Below, one piece after another: positions 15,394 through 24,012 of a stretch of 32,879 nt of DNA. Position numbers and translations under genes: made by a program. The DNA comes from Blastococcus sp. Lineage in GTDB: Bacteria; Actinomycetota; Actinomycetes; Mycobacteriales; Geodermatophilaceae. The notes under the pieces were generated by a model that had not been told where the DNA came from, did not search any database, and was given only the letters and a program-made list of their open reading frames with translations. Location: positions 1 to 32,879 of the forward strand of contig JAOPWJ010000023.1 in assembly GCA_025965715.1 (NCBI GenBank), in the 5' to 3' direction. The stretch's first letter is position 1. Each line of letters opens with the position of its first letter.

Positions 15394-15421
15394 TTCCTGC
15401 GCCCGGGCCAGGAAGCGGACG

Positions 15422-15615
15422 TCAGCCGGCGCCGAGCGGCCGCAGGGTGAGCAGCTCACCGACCGGCCGGCCGAACACCACGGTGGTGTCCGGCCCGAAC
15501 TGCCGCTCGTCGGATCGCCGGGTTCCACCGACGTGTGGACGGGGACGACGGGCGTGCCGTCCAGCCTGGTGCAGTGGGCGCTGCCCACGGGTTGCCATCC
15601 GCTCGAGGGAGCGGG
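15422..15615 (-). pseudogene. Frameshifted gene remnant, family unknown
   Basis: Two reading frames carry coding-like sequence with almost all G or C in third positions. Upstream is WQPVGSAHC then TRLDGTPVVPVHTSVEPGDP. After a frame change near 15510 comes RQFGPDTTVVFGRPVGELL then TLRPLGAG and a TGA at 15422. Neither frame alone gives a full plausible protein, and no good start codon precedes it before the M18 gene ends. It looks like the decayed or misread 3' part of a small gene. I do not recognise the family. Confidence 0.35.
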
Positions 15616-15620
15616 GCGGT

Positions 15621-16904
15621 TCAGCTCTCGAAGCAGGCGGTGAGCGCGTCGACCATGAGCGGGACGTCGAGGGCCGACGCCGTCTCCCGGCAGGAGTGCA
15701 TCGCCAGGGTCGGTGATCCGACGTCGACGGTGGCGATGCCCAGCCGGGTCGCGGTCAGGGGCCCGATGGTGCTCCCGCAGGGCAGGTCCGCCCGGGTGAC
15801 GAACCGCTGGAGCGGAACGCCCGCTTCCGCGCACCGCTCGGCGAACCAGCCGCCGGTCGCGCCGTCTGTGGCGTAGGCCTGGTTGGCGTTCAGCTTCAGC
15901 ACCGGCCCGCCGCCCAGCCGCGGCTGGTGCGCCGGCTCGTGCCGGTCGTACTGCGTCGGATGGACCGCATGCGCCATGTCCGCCGACACGAGCATGGAGC
16001 GGGCGAGGGCGCGGTGCGGCGCCTGCGGGTCCTCAGGAGCGGTCGCGGTCGCCAGCCGGGAGACGACGTCCTCGAGGAAGCTGCCCCGGGCCCCGGCCAT
16101 CGATCCGCTGCCCACCTCCTCGTGGTCGTTGCACACCAGCACCTGGGTGCGGTCGCCGGCCCGTGCCGCCAGGAGCGCCAGCAGCCCGGCGTGCGAGCAG
16201 CCCAGGTTGTCCAGCCGCGGCGCCGCGACCCAGGAGCCGTCCGCCCCGGCGCGGGCCGCCGGCTGGGTGTCGGACAGCACGAGGTCGTGCCCGACGATGT
16301 CGCCGGGGTCGACACCGACGGCGGACGCGACGGCGTCGAGCAGGCCGGGCTCGTTGTGCAGCTCCTGGTCCCAGACCGGGACGAGGTGGCGCTGCGCGTC
16401 CAGGGTGAGCCCCTCGCGCAGGCTGCGGTCCAGGTGGATGGCCAACGAGGGGAGCCGCAGCGGCGCGCCGGGCAGCCGGACGAGGGCCGTTCCGCCGCCC
16501 CGCAGCACCACCCGGCCGGCGACGGTCAGCTCCCGGTCCAGCCAGGTGTGCCACAGCCCGCCGCCGTAGGGCTCCACGCCCACGAGCCGGTACCCGGCCT
16601 GCCGGACGTCGGAGTACGGGCGGACCTTGAACGTGGGTGAGTCGGTGTGCGCGCCGACCAGCCGCATTCCCGCCTCGGCGAGCGGCCGCCCGCCCACGCG
16701 GAAGGCCACCAGGCTGCCGTGCCGGACCACGAGGTGCTGTGCCCCCGGAGCCGGCTCCCACCGGTCGGTCTCGGAGAGCTCGGTGAAGCCCGCTCCGGTC
16801 AGGCGCCGCGCCATCTCCGCGACGGCGTGCGAGGGGGAGGGGGAGGCATCGACGAACGAGCGGAGGTCGTCGCCCAGTGCGAGATCCGAGGACGGCGAAG
16901 GCAT
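15621..16904 (-). CDS. M18-family aminopeptidase
   Basis: A 427-residue cytosolic metallo-aminopeptidase of the M18 (aspartyl aminopeptidase-like) family, the usual length. Landmarks include the metal ligand in VGAHTDSPTFKVRP, GGGLWHTWLDREL, the bridging Asp in APRLDNLGCSHAGL, the catalytic and metal Glu pair in CNDHEEVGSGSMAGA, SADMAHAVHPTQYDRHEP and a final metal His in TLAMHSCRE. It removes N-terminal residues, preferring acidic ones in characterised members. The ATG at 16904 is the natural start. It is divergent from the MoxR gene, 54 bp away. Confidence 0.93.
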   Translation of the reverse strand: MPSPSSDLALGDDLRSFVDASPSPSHAVAEMARRLTGAGFTELSETDRWEPAPGAQHLVVRHGSLVAFRVGGRPLAEAGMRLVGAHTDSPTFKVRPYSDVRQAGYRLVGVEPYGGGLWHTWLDRELTVAGRVVLRGGGTALVRLPGAPLRLPSLAIHLDRSLREGLTLDAQRHLVPVWDQELHNEPGLLDAVASAVGVDPGDIVGHDLVLSDTQPAARAGADGSWVAAPRLDNLGCSHAGLLALLAARAGDRTQVLVCNDHEEVGSGSMAGARGSFLEDVVSRLATATAPEDPQAPHRALARSMLVSADMAHAVHPTQYDRHEPAHQPRLGGGPVLKLNANQAYATDGATGGWFAERCAEAGVPLQRFVTRADLPCGSTIGPLTATRLGIATVDVGSPTLAMHSCRETASALDVPLMVDALTACFES

Positions 16905-16958
16905 GGATCCATTCTCGACCTCGCCGTCCGTGCGCCCCGAGGTGGGATGCTGCAGCGT

Positions 16959-17852
16959 GTGAGCGAGCCCGCGCCAACCCTCCCCGCAGACCCCGGCGCG
17001 CTCGCGGTCGCCCTCGAGGCGACGGGCTACCTGCCCGACGAGGGCCTCGCCACCGCCGCGTACCTGGCGCTGGCGATGCACCGGCCGCTGTTCCTCGAGG
17101 GTGAGGCCGGTGTCGGCAAGACCGCACTGGCGCAGGCCATGGCGCAGGTCACCGGGCGGCCGATCTACCGGCTGCAGTGCTACGAGGGCCTGGAGGCCAG
17201 CCAGGCGCTCTACGACTGGGACTTCGGCCGGCAGCTGCTGCACCTGCGGGCCGCCGAGGCCGCGCACGCCCACGAGGACACCGACAAGCTGGAGGCGTCG
17301 CTGTACGACCGGCGCTTCCTGCTCGCGCGGCCTCTCCTGCAGGCGTTGGAGGACTCCCCGAGCGTGCTGCTGGTCGACGAGATCGACCGCGCCGACGACG
17401 AGTTCGAGGCATTCCTGCTCGAGGTCCTCTCCGACTTCACCATCTCCATCCCCGAGCTGGGCACCGTGCGCGCACAGACCCCGCCGCTCGTCGTCCTCAC
17501 CTCCAACCGGACCCGCGAGGTGCACGACGCGCTGAAGCGGCGCTGCCTCTACCACTGGCTGCAGCACCCCGACTTCGATCGCGAGGTCGCCATCCTGCGG
17601 CGCCGGCTGCCGCAGGTGACCGAGCGCCTGGCCCGCGAGGTGGCCCGGGCGACCGCGACCCTGCGCACGCTGGACCTGCTCAAGCCGCCCGGCGTCGCGG
17701 AGGCGATGGACTGGGCGACCGCCCTGCACACCCTCGGCGCGCGGCATCTCGACCCGGATCTGGCGGCCCGCACGCTGGGCGCCGTCCTCAAGTACCGGGA
17801 GGACACCGACCGCGTGCGGGCCCTGGCCGGCGGGACGCTCTTCGGTGGCTGA
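16959..17852 (+). CDS. MoxR-type AAA+ ATPase (CoxD-like)
   Basis: A 297-residue AAA+ chaperone-like ATPase. Walker A is GEAGVGKT (residues 48-55), Walker B is VLLVDEIDRADDEFE, sensor 1 is VVLTSNRTREV and the arginine region is DALKRRCLYHWL. It overlaps by 8 bp the gene for a VWA protein, and that pair matches CoxD-CoxE of carbon monoxide dehydrogenase clusters, where the ATPase helps insert the sulfurated Mo-Cu centre. GTG 16959 follows a -10-like GATGCT (16946-16951) by 7 nt, so it may be leaderless; an ATG at 16947 is an in-frame alternative. Confidence 0.88.
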   Translation: MSEPAPTLPADPGALAVALEATGYLPDEGLATAAYLALAMHRPLFLEGEAGVGKTALAQAMAQVTGRPIYRLQCYEGLEASQALYDWDFGRQLLHLRAAEAAHAHEDTDKLEASLYDRRFLLARPLLQALEDSPSVLLVDEIDRADDEFEAFLLEVLSDFTISIPELGTVRAQTPPLVVLTSNRTREVHDALKRRCLYHWLQHPDFDREVAILRRRLPQVTERLAREVARATATLRTLDLLKPPGVAEAMDWATALHTLGARHLDPDLAARTLGAVLKYREDTDRVRALAGGTLFGG

Positions 17853-18972
17853 GCCCCCGACGGGGACCGCCCCCCGCGACGTCGTGGACACCCTGCTCGG
17901 CTTCGCCCGCACCCTGCGTTCCGCCGGAGTGCCGGCCTCCCCCGACCGGGTGGAGGCGATGCTCGAGGCGCTCGGCATCCTCCGGGTGCTCGACCCGCGC
18001 GACGTCTACTGGGCCGGCCGGCTCACCTTGTGCGGCGGACCGGACGACCTGGACCGCTACGACTGCGCCTTCGCCGCCTGGTTCGCCGGCGAGATGCCGC
18101 GCGCCGTGCCCGCCACGGCCCAGCGCCGGCCGGAGCTGGCGGTGTCCGCGCCGCTGGATCCGGGCCCGGGGGCGGGCGAGGACAGTGACGGGCCGGATCT
18201 GGCCACGCGGGCGGGCGCTGACGAGGTGCTCCGGCATCGCGACGTGGGCGACATGACGCCGGCCGAGCGGGAGCACCTGCGCCGGCTGTTCGCGCTCCTC
18301 GTGCCGGCGTCGCCCATGCGGCCCGCCCGGCGCCGGCGGCCGAGTTCCGGGGGGTCGGTACACCCCGCCCGCACCGTGCGGCAGGCCCTGCACGACGGCG
18401 GCGAGGTGCGGCGGCTGCTGCACCGCCGTCCGCAGGCCCGGCCACGGCGGGTCGTGCTGCTGGTCGACGTGTCCGGCTCGATGACGCCCTACGCCGACGC
18501 CCTGCTGCGGTTCGCGCACGCGGCGGTGCGCGCCCGGCCCGGTTCGACCGAGGTCTTCACGATCGGTACCCGCCTGACCCGGGTGACGCGGGAGCTGCGG
18601 CTGCGCGACCCGGACAAGGCCCTGGCCGCCAGCGGCTCGGCGATCCCCGACTGGTCCGGCGGCACCCGGCTGGGCGAGGTCCTGAAGGCGTTCCTGGACC
18701 GGTGGGGCCAGCGCGGAACGGCGCGCGGCGCGGTGGTGGTGCTGTGCAGCGACGGGTGGGAGCGCGGCGACGCCGCGCTGCTCGGGGAGCAGATGACCCG
18801 GCTGCGGCGGCTGGCGCACACCGTCGTCTGGGTGAATCCGCACAAGGGCCGGACCGGTTACGAGCCGTTGACCGCTGGGATGCGGGCGGCGTTGCCGTCG
18901 GTCGACCACTTCGTGTCCGGGCACAGCATGGCCGCGTTCGAGGAACTGACAGGGGTGATCGGCCGTGCTTGA
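17845..18972 (+). CDS. VWA domain protein, CoxE-like
   Basis: A 375-residue protein. The N-terminal half is helical (DVVDTLLGFARTLRSAGV, LDPRDVYWAGRLTLCG). A polar Pro/Gly/Asp linker leads to DMTPAEREHLRRLF. A von Willebrand A domain starts at about residue 203 with a complete MIDAS, VDVSGSM (Asp208, Ser210, Ser212), followed by SGGTRLGEVLKAFLDRWG and VVLCSDGWERGD. This is the CoxE-type partner of MoxR ATPases. The GTG start overlaps the MoxR stop by 8 bp. In CO dehydrogenase systems CoxD and CoxE mature the enzyme; here the enzyme is not in view. Confidence 0.88.
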   Translation: MAEPPTGTAPRDVVDTLLGFARTLRSAGVPASPDRVEAMLEALGILRVLDPRDVYWAGRLTLCGGPDDLDRYDCAFAAWFAGEMPRAVPATAQRRPELAVSAPLDPGPGAGEDSDGPDLATRAGADEVLRHRDVGDMTPAEREHLRRLFALLVPASPMRPARRRRPSSGGSVHPARTVRQALHDGGEVRRLLHRRPQARPRRVVLLVDVSGSMTPYADALLRFAHAAVRARPGSTEVFTIGTRLTRVTRELRLRDPDKALAASGSAIPDWSGGTRLGEVLKAFLDRWGQRGTARGAVVVLCSDGWERGDAALLGEQMTRLRRLAHTVVWVNPHKGRTGYEPLTAGMRAALPSVDHFVSGHSMAAFEELTGVIGRA

Positions 18973-19012
18973 ACGACTTCCCTGCCCCCCGACGCTCACA
19001 AGCTCGCGCCGG

Positions 19013-19029
19013 GACCCCGCAGCGGGGTC
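19013..19029. terminator. Hairpin between coxE-like and xdhC-like genes
   Basis: GACCCCGC and GCGGGGTC flank a single A, giving a 7-bp stem with a 3-nt loop in practice. It sits in an 86-bp spacer that may attenuate read-through into the XdhC-like gene. The GACCCCGC/GCGGGGTC core and its surroundings look like a dispersed intergenic repeat. Confidence 0.45.
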
Positions 19030-19058
19030 TCCACGCTTCCGAAAGAAGGAGCCCACCC

Positions 19059-20180
19059 ATGCGTGACGTGCTCGACGACCTGGTTGGCTGGTGGCAGGCG
19101 GGCGAGACCGTCGGCATGGGCACCGTGGTCGCCACGTGGCGCTCGGCGCCGCGTCCGGCCGGCGCCTCGATGCTGGTCGGCCCCGACGGCACCGCGGTCG
19201 GCAGCGTCTCCGGCGGCTGCGTCGAGGGCGCCGTCTATGAGGAGGCGAAGGACGCCGCCGACACCGGCGTGCCGACGCTGGAGCGCTACGGCGTCAGTGA
19301 CGACGACGCGTTCGCGGTCGGCCTGACCTGCGGCGGGATCCTCGACGTGTTCGTGGAGTCGATCTCGCGGGAGTCGTTCCCCGAGCTCGGGGAGGTGGCG
19401 GAGTCGGTCGGCCGGCACGAGCCGGTTGCCGTCGTCACGGTGGTCAAGGGTCCCGACGACCGGCTGGGCCGGCGGCTGGTGCTCTGGCCCGACCGGGAGT
19501 CGGGGACCTTCGGTCTGCAACGCCTGGACGACGCCGTGGCGGCCGACGCCCGCGGCATGCTCGCGGCCGGCCGCACCGGGCTGCTGCACGTCGGCCACGA
19601 CGGCGAACGGCGGGGCGACGACCTCACGCTGTTCGTCAACTCCTTCGCCCCGGCTGCCCGGATGGTGGTGTTCGGCGCGATCGACTTCGCCGCCGCCGTG
19701 GCACGCGTGGGCGCCTTCCTCGGCTACCGGGTCACCGTCTGCGACGCCCGGCCGGTGTTCGCGACCCCGAAGCGCTTCCCCGACGCGCACGAGGTCGTCG
19801 TCGAGTGGCCACACCGCTATCTGCAGGCGGAGGTCGACGCCGGGCGGCTCGACGAGCGCACGGTGCTGTGCGTGCTCACCCACGATCCCAAGTTCGACGT
19901 CCCGCTGCTGGAGGTGGCGCTGCGGATCCCGGTCGCCTACGTGGGGGCGATGGGCTCGCGCCGCACCCACGACGAGCGCCTGGCCCGGCTGGCCGAGGCC
20001 GGCCTGACGACGGCGGAGATCGACCGCCTGTCCTCGCCGATCGGCCTGGACCTCGGCGCCCGCACGCCGGAGGAGACCGCGGTGTCCATCGCGGCGGAGA
20101 TCATCGCCGCGCGCTGGGGCGGCACGGGTGAGCGGCTGGCCGGTACCGACGGGCCGATCCACCGGACGGCCGAACGCTGA
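19059..20180 (+). CDS. XdhC/CoxI family molybdoenzyme maturation protein
   Basis: A 373-residue protein. The N-terminal domain (MGTVVATWRSAPRPAGASML, GSVSGGCVEGAVYEEA, VGLTCGGILDVFVE) is XdhC/CoxI, including the conserved Cys in SGGCVE and the TCGG motif. The C-terminal half is the Rossmann-like XdhC_C domain (VVFGAIDFAAAVARVGAFLG, VTVCDARPVFATPKRFPDA, AYVGAMGSRRTHDERLARL). XdhC binds the finished cofactor and promotes its sulfuration before insertion into Mo-hydroxylases. The ATG at 19059 has AAGGAG at 19046-19051 with a 7-nt gap. It follows the CoxD/CoxE-like pair. Confidence 0.93.
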   Translation: MRDVLDDLVGWWQAGETVGMGTVVATWRSAPRPAGASMLVGPDGTAVGSVSGGCVEGAVYEEAKDAADTGVPTLERYGVSDDDAFAVGLTCGGILDVFVESISRESFPELGEVAESVGRHEPVAVVTVVKGPDDRLGRRLVLWPDRESGTFGLQRLDDAVAADARGMLAAGRTGLLHVGHDGERRGDDLTLFVNSFAPAARMVVFGAIDFAAAVARVGAFLGYRVTVCDARPVFATPKRFPDAHEVVVEWPHRYLQAEVDAGRLDERTVLCVLTHDPKFDVPLLEVALRIPVAYVGAMGSRRTHDERLARLAEAGLTTAEIDRLSSPIGLDLGARTPEETAVSIAAEIIAARWGGTGERLAGTDGPIHRTAER

Positions 20181-20316
20181 AACTCCGAACCGGGACAGAA
20201 CCGGCTGCCCGACACGCCAGGTCGGGGGGATACTCCCCGGGACCGCGCGCGGCACCGCAGGATGCTCAGGCCGGACGACCGAGCTCCGGGAATGCCCGCA
20301 CGTCCGGAGGAAGTCC

Positions 20317-20979
20317 ATGCGCATCCGTCGTCTGACCGTGGCAGCCGTTGCCGTCCTGCTCCTTGCCGCCTGCGGCGGGAACCCGCTGGACGACAAGAAC
20401 GGTCAGGAGGTGGCGTCCGCTGCGGCCACCGCACTCGAGGACGCCGGTGCGGTGCACGTGAAGGGCAGTGTCGACCAGGGCGGCGAGGCCGGCAGGATCG
20501 ACCTGCAGCTGCAGGGCGAGGACGCCTCGGGAACGATCACCTTCAATGGCGCCGACGTCCAGCTCCTGAACGTCGGCGGCCAGGCCTACCTGCAGGCTCC
20601 GGTCGACTTCTGGACCTCGTTCGGACTGCCCGAGGAGGCCACGGCGCTGTTCGAGGGCAAGTGGATCGTCGTGCCGGACGAGGCGGCGGCCCAGTTCCAG
20701 GACTTCTCACTGGGCGCCTTCGTCGACGACCTCCGACACCCGACCAGCGACGTGAAGAACGCCGTCACGTCCGACGAGGTCGACGGCGACCCGGTCGTGG
20801 TCATCGAGCAGGAGGACGGCAGCACCCTCACCGTCGCCAACGCCGAGAAGGCCTATCCGCTGGCGCTGACCAACGAGGGCGACTCGCCGAGCTCCCTGAC
20901 CTTCAGTGACTTCGGCGAGAAGGACGACATCTCCGCTCCCAGCGACCCCATCGACCTCTCCGAGCTGGCGGGTGGCTGA
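20317..20979 (+). CDS. LppX/LprG-type lipoprotein
   Basis: A 220-residue exported lipoprotein. The signal peptide RRLTVAAVAVLLLAAC ends in a lipobox with Cys at about 19. The mature part has the repeated strand pattern of the LppX/LprAFG fold (GAVHVKGSVDQGG, GTITFNGADVQLLNVGGQ, YLQAPVDFWTSFG, TVANAEKAYPLALTNEG), which forms a half-barrel for lipid cargo in mycobacteria. Lipid binding here is by analogy. ATG 20317 is preceded by GGAGGAA (20306-20312). A -10-like GATACT at 20229-20234 upstream lies within a small CGGGG/CCCCG hairpin. Confidence 0.82.
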   Translation: MRIRRLTVAAVAVLLLAACGGNPLDDKNGQEVASAAATALEDAGAVHVKGSVDQGGEAGRIDLQLQGEDASGTITFNGADVQLLNVGGQAYLQAPVDFWTSFGLPEEATALFEGKWIVVPDEAAAQFQDFSLGAFVDDLRHPTSDVKNAVTSDEVDGDPVVVIEQEDGSTLTVANAEKAYPLALTNEGDSPSSLTFSDFGEKDDISAPSDPIDLSELAGG

Positions 20980-20991
20980 CGCTCCACCGAT

Positions 20992-21024
20992 GACCGGCCA
21001 GAACCCGTGCGCTTGCGGCCGGTC
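20992..21024. terminator. Terminator between convergent genes
   Basis: GACCGGCC and GGCCGGTC form an 8-bp stem with a 17-nt loop. It lies between the lipoprotein stop (20979) and the alcohol dehydrogenase stop (21042), so it can serve both strands. Confidence 0.6.
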
Positions 21025-21041
21025 GTAGGGCCACGCTGGGC

Positions 21042-22169
21042 TCAGCGGTCGGCGTCGGTGTAGACGACCATCCCGCGGATGTTGTTGCCGTCGCGCATGT
21101 CCTGGTAGCCCTGGTTGATCTCTTCCAGTGCGTACCGGCGGGTGACCAGCTCGTCGAGCTTGATCTGGCCCTCGCCGTAGAGCGAGAGGATCTCCGGGAT
21201 GGCCGCCCGGGGGCTGAGACCGCCGAAGATGGCGCCCTGCAGGTCCTTCTGCATCAACGTGAGGTCGAAGAGGCTGAGCTTCACGTCGATGTTGGCGTAG
21301 TTGCCCATGCCCGTGACGACCGCCCGGCCGCCCTTGCCGGTGAGGCTCATCGCCGCCGCGATGTCCTCGCCCTGGATGTCGCCGACGCAGATGATCGTCT
21401 TGTCCGCCATCCGGCCCCAGGTCAGCTCGTTGACCGCACCCATGGCTTCCTCGGCCGAGGCGAAGGAGTGCGTCGCGCCGTACTGCTTGGCCCAGTCGCG
21501 CTTGTGCGCGACGGGCTCGACGACGACGACGTGGCGGGCCCCAGCCGCTGCGGCGCCCTGGACGGCGTTCATGCCGACACCGCCGACGCCCAGGACGACC
21601 ACCGTCTCGCCGGGCCGGACAGCGGCGACCTTGGTAGCCGAGCCCCAGCCGGTGGTCACGCCGCAGCCGACGAGAGCCGCGACCTCCAGCGGGATGTGCG
21701 GCTCGATCTTCACGACCGAGGCCTGGTGCACGGTGATGTAGGGGGAGAAGGTGCCGAGCAGGCACATGGGGGAGACGCCCTGGCCCTTGGCCGTGACGCG
21801 GTGCGTGCCGTCGGAGATGGCGACGCCGCCCAGCAGGTGGGCTCCGAGGTCGCAGAGGTTCTGCATTCCCTTCGCGCACGGAGGGCACTGGCCGCACGCC
21901 GGAATGAAGGCGGTGACCACGTGGTCGCCCTCCTTCAGATTGGCCACGCCTGGTCCGACCTTCGTCACGACGCCGGAGCCCTCGTGTCCGCCGATGACGG
22001 GGAAGGAGGCCACGGGAGTACCCCCGGTGACCAGGTGCTCGTCGGAGTGGCAGAGCCCCGTCGCGGCGAGCTCGACGGTCACCTCGCCGGGCGCCGGATC
22101 GCCGACCTCGATCTCCTCGACCGACCACTCGTCGCCGACAGCCCAGAGAATTGCGCCCTTGGTCTTCAC
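21042..22169 (-). CDS. NDMA-dependent (mycofactocin-type) alcohol dehydrogenase
   Basis: A 375-residue zinc-dependent medium-chain dehydrogenase. Catalytic zinc region: ATGLCHSDEHLVTGG and IGGHEGSG. Structural zinc site: CGQCPPCAKGMQNLCDLG. Nucleotide fold: VVVLGVGGVGMNAVQGAAAAG. The DGTHRVTAKGQGVSPMCLLG and RMADKTIICVGDIQG stretches match the NDMA-dependent alcohol dehydrogenase family, whose nicotinamide cofactor is tightly held and recycled by an external acceptor, mycofactocin in vivo. The mycofactocin locus begins about 2.3 kb away, which supports the call. GTG 22169 is preceded by a GAGGGA ribosome binding site. A CTGTG/CACAG dyad (22231-22248) overlaps the likely -35 region. Confidence 0.93.
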   Translation of the reverse strand: MKTKGAILWAVGDEWSVEEIEVGDPAPGEVTVELAATGLCHSDEHLVTGGTPVASFPVIGGHEGSGVVTKVGPGVANLKEGDHVVTAFIPACGQCPPCAKGMQNLCDLGAHLLGGVAISDGTHRVTAKGQGVSPMCLLGTFSPYITVHQASVVKIEPHIPLEVAALVGCGVTTGWGSATKVAAVRPGETVVVLGVGGVGMNAVQGAAAAGARHVVVVEPVAHKRDWAKQYGATHSFASAEEAMGAVNELTWGRMADKTIICVGDIQGEDIAAAMSLTGKGGRAVVTGMGNYANIDVKLSLFDLTLMQKDLQGAIFGGLSPRAAIPEILSLYGEGQIKLDELVTRRYALEEINQGYQDMRDGNNIRGMVVYTDADR

Positions 22170-22345
22170 GCCGTCCCTCTCGATTCGCCCGTCGCCGTCG
22201 GCGGGCCCGGTCGCACCGTACGCAGCGGTTCTGTGTGCTGGCTCACAGGGTCGGGGGGGCTCGGAGGGCGGTCAAGCGTGGAGCGGGTTCCCGCAACCTG
22301 TTGCAACCCTGACCGGGCCGGCCGACGCTCCGCGACACTGGAGCC
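22170..22345. promoter_or_regulatory. Divergent promoter region with two dyads
   Basis: Towards the dehydrogenase there is a -10-like TACGGT (22215-22220, minus), with the dyad CTGTG-N8-CACAG (22231-22248) over the -35 position. Towards the monooxygenase there is GACACT (22334-22339), 6 nt before its GTG, with the dyad GCAAC-CT-GTTGC (22293-22304) just upstream of where a -35 would lie. These are candidate operators; no regulator gene is adjacent, mftR being the nearest. Confidence 0.45.
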
Positions 22346-23803
22346 GTGTCCGACGCGCCGGTGATCGTGGTGGGGGCCGGCCCGGTCGGGCTGACCGCAG
22401 CCCTGCTGCTCGCCCGCCGGGGCGTCGGTGTCCTGGTGCTCGAGCGGCACGGCAGCCCGTATCCCCTTCCTCGGGCGGTTCACCTCGACGACGAGGTGTT
22501 CCGTGTCCTGCAGGCCGCCGGCGTCGCCGACGCGGTCGCCGCCCGCACGCGGCCGATGGCCGGGCTTCGCCTGCTGGACGGCGCCCACCGGGTGCTCGCC
22601 GAGTTCCGCCGGGCCCCGTCGGCGGGGGCCAACGGGTGGCCGCAGGGGTCGCTGGTCCACCAGCCCGATCTGGAGGAGGAACTGGCGGCAGCGGTGGCCG
22701 CCACCCGCGCGATCACGGTCGTCCGCGGCGCGGAGGTGACCGCGCTGGACCAGGACGGTGCCGGGGTGGACGTGACCGTGCTGGATCGCGACTCCGGGGT
22801 GGAACGGTCCGTCCGGGCCCCGGCGGTGCTCGGGTGCGACGGTGCCAACAGCACGGTGCGGGCCCTCGTCGGGGCATCGATGCGAACGCTCGGGCGGCCC
22901 GACCGCTGGCTGGTGCTCGACGTCCGCTCCGCCGACGAGCTCCCCGTCTGGCCGGGTGTGCACCAGGTGTGCGACTCCCGCCAGCCGGCGACGTTCATGC
23001 CGGTGACGGGCGGTCGCTACCGGTGGGAGGGCCGGCTGCGGTCCGGGGAGACTGTCGAGGATGCGACGGCGCCGGAGCGGCTGCGCCGGCTGCTCGCGCC
23101 GGTCGACCCCGCACGGGTCGAGGTCCTACGGGCCGTCGAGTACATCTTCCGGGCGCAGGTGGCCGACCGGTGGCGGGTGGGGCGGGTGCTGCTCGCCGGC
23201 GATGCGGCGCACCTCACCCCACCCTTCGTCGGCCAGGGGATGGGACTGGGCCTCCGCGACGTGCACCAGGTGGTCTGGAAGCTGGCCGACGTCCTCGCCG
23301 GCCGGGCGGCGGACAGCCTTCTCGACACCTACCAGGCGGAGCGGGAGCCACACGCCCGCGCGCTGATCCGGGTCGCGCAGCTCCTGGGTGCCCTGATGAC
23401 CGGTGGAGGGCTGGCCGGCGATGTCGTGCGTGGCCGCGTCCTCGCCGTCCTCCGGCGGATCCCGGCGGTGGCGCGGCTGGCCACGGACAGCCGGACGCCG
23501 CCGCTGCGGCAGGGTCCGCTGGTCGACCGCCGAGGCCGCGCCGGCCGGCGACTGGCCGGCACGTTGATCCCTCAGCCCGACGTGGTGGTCGAGGGACGGC
23601 GCTGTCGGCTGGACGACGTCCTGGGGGACGGTGACGCCGAGTTGACACGGGACCTGCTCGTGCGCCGGGCGGACGGAACGGAGATCCGGATCGAGGACCC
23701 CAGCGGCCTGCTGCACCGGTGGATCGGCTCTCTAGCGGTCGTGCGGATCCGCCCGGACCGCATCGTGCGGTCGGTGCGACGGGGACGCGGCGGGCGGCAC
23801 TGA
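22346..23803 (+). CDS. FAD-dependent aromatic-ring monooxygenase (MhpA/PheA-like)
   Basis: A 485-residue flavoprotein monooxygenase. The FAD-binding Rossmann motif is VIVVGAGPVGLTAALLLARRG, spread over residues 6-26. The DG motif is VLGCDGANSTVRALVG and the second FAD motif is VLLAGDAAHLTPPFVGQGMG, followed by DVHQVVWKLADVLAG. A C-terminal thioredoxin-like region with LTRDLLVRRADG is typical of phenol and hydroxyphenylpropionate hydroxylases. It would hydroxylate a phenolic ring with NAD(P)H and oxygen; no ring-cleavage genes are in view. The GTG at 22346 lies 6 nt after GACACT and is probably leaderless. It is divergent from the alcohol dehydrogenase. Confidence 0.88.
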   Translation: MSDAPVIVVGAGPVGLTAALLLARRGVGVLVLERHGSPYPLPRAVHLDDEVFRVLQAAGVADAVAARTRPMAGLRLLDGAHRVLAEFRRAPSAGANGWPQGSLVHQPDLEEELAAAVAATRAITVVRGAEVTALDQDGAGVDVTVLDRDSGVERSVRAPAVLGCDGANSTVRALVGASMRTLGRPDRWLVLDVRSADELPVWPGVHQVCDSRQPATFMPVTGGRYRWEGRLRSGETVEDATAPERLRRLLAPVDPARVEVLRAVEYIFRAQVADRWRVGRVLLAGDAAHLTPPFVGQGMGLGLRDVHQVVWKLADVLAGRAADSLLDTYQAEREPHARALIRVAQLLGALMTGGGLAGDVVRGRVLAVLRRIPAVARLATDSRTPPLRQGPLVDRRGRAGRRLAGTLIPQPDVVVEGRRCRLDDVLGDGDAELTRDLLVRRADGTEIRIEDPSGLLHRWIGSLAVVRIRPDRIVRSVRRGRGGRH

Positions 23804-23806
23804 GGG

Positions 23807-23995
23807 ATGGTCACGGCGGCGCGGAACTGGACCCGTCGCGCCTTCGCCGTCCGTCCTGATCGTGCGGACCGGTGGTACCGCGCCGAGACACGAGGCGAGG
23901 CCCTCCGGCTGGACACGGCCGCCCTCGTCCGGTCCGGGGGGCGGCGCCTGCGGCGTCGGGTCGAACTGGTCTCCGCTGGGTCGCCGGTTCTCTGA
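23807..23995 (+). CDS. Possible small arginine-rich protein
   Basis: A 62-codon ORF starts at an ATG 3 bp after the monooxygenase stop. The product begins MVTAARNWTRRAFAVRPD and is rich in Arg. GAGGG just before the ATG is too close to be a good ribosome binding site. Nothing recognisable; it could be a chance frame in GC-rich DNA. The rest of the 251-bp gap (23804-24054) holds only the direct repeat described next. Confidence 0.25.
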   Translation: MVTAARNWTRRAFAVRPDRADRWYRAETRGEALRLDTAALVRSGGRRLRRRVELVSAGSPVL

Positions 23996-24012
23996 GCGGG
24001 AGCTTGGCCTTG

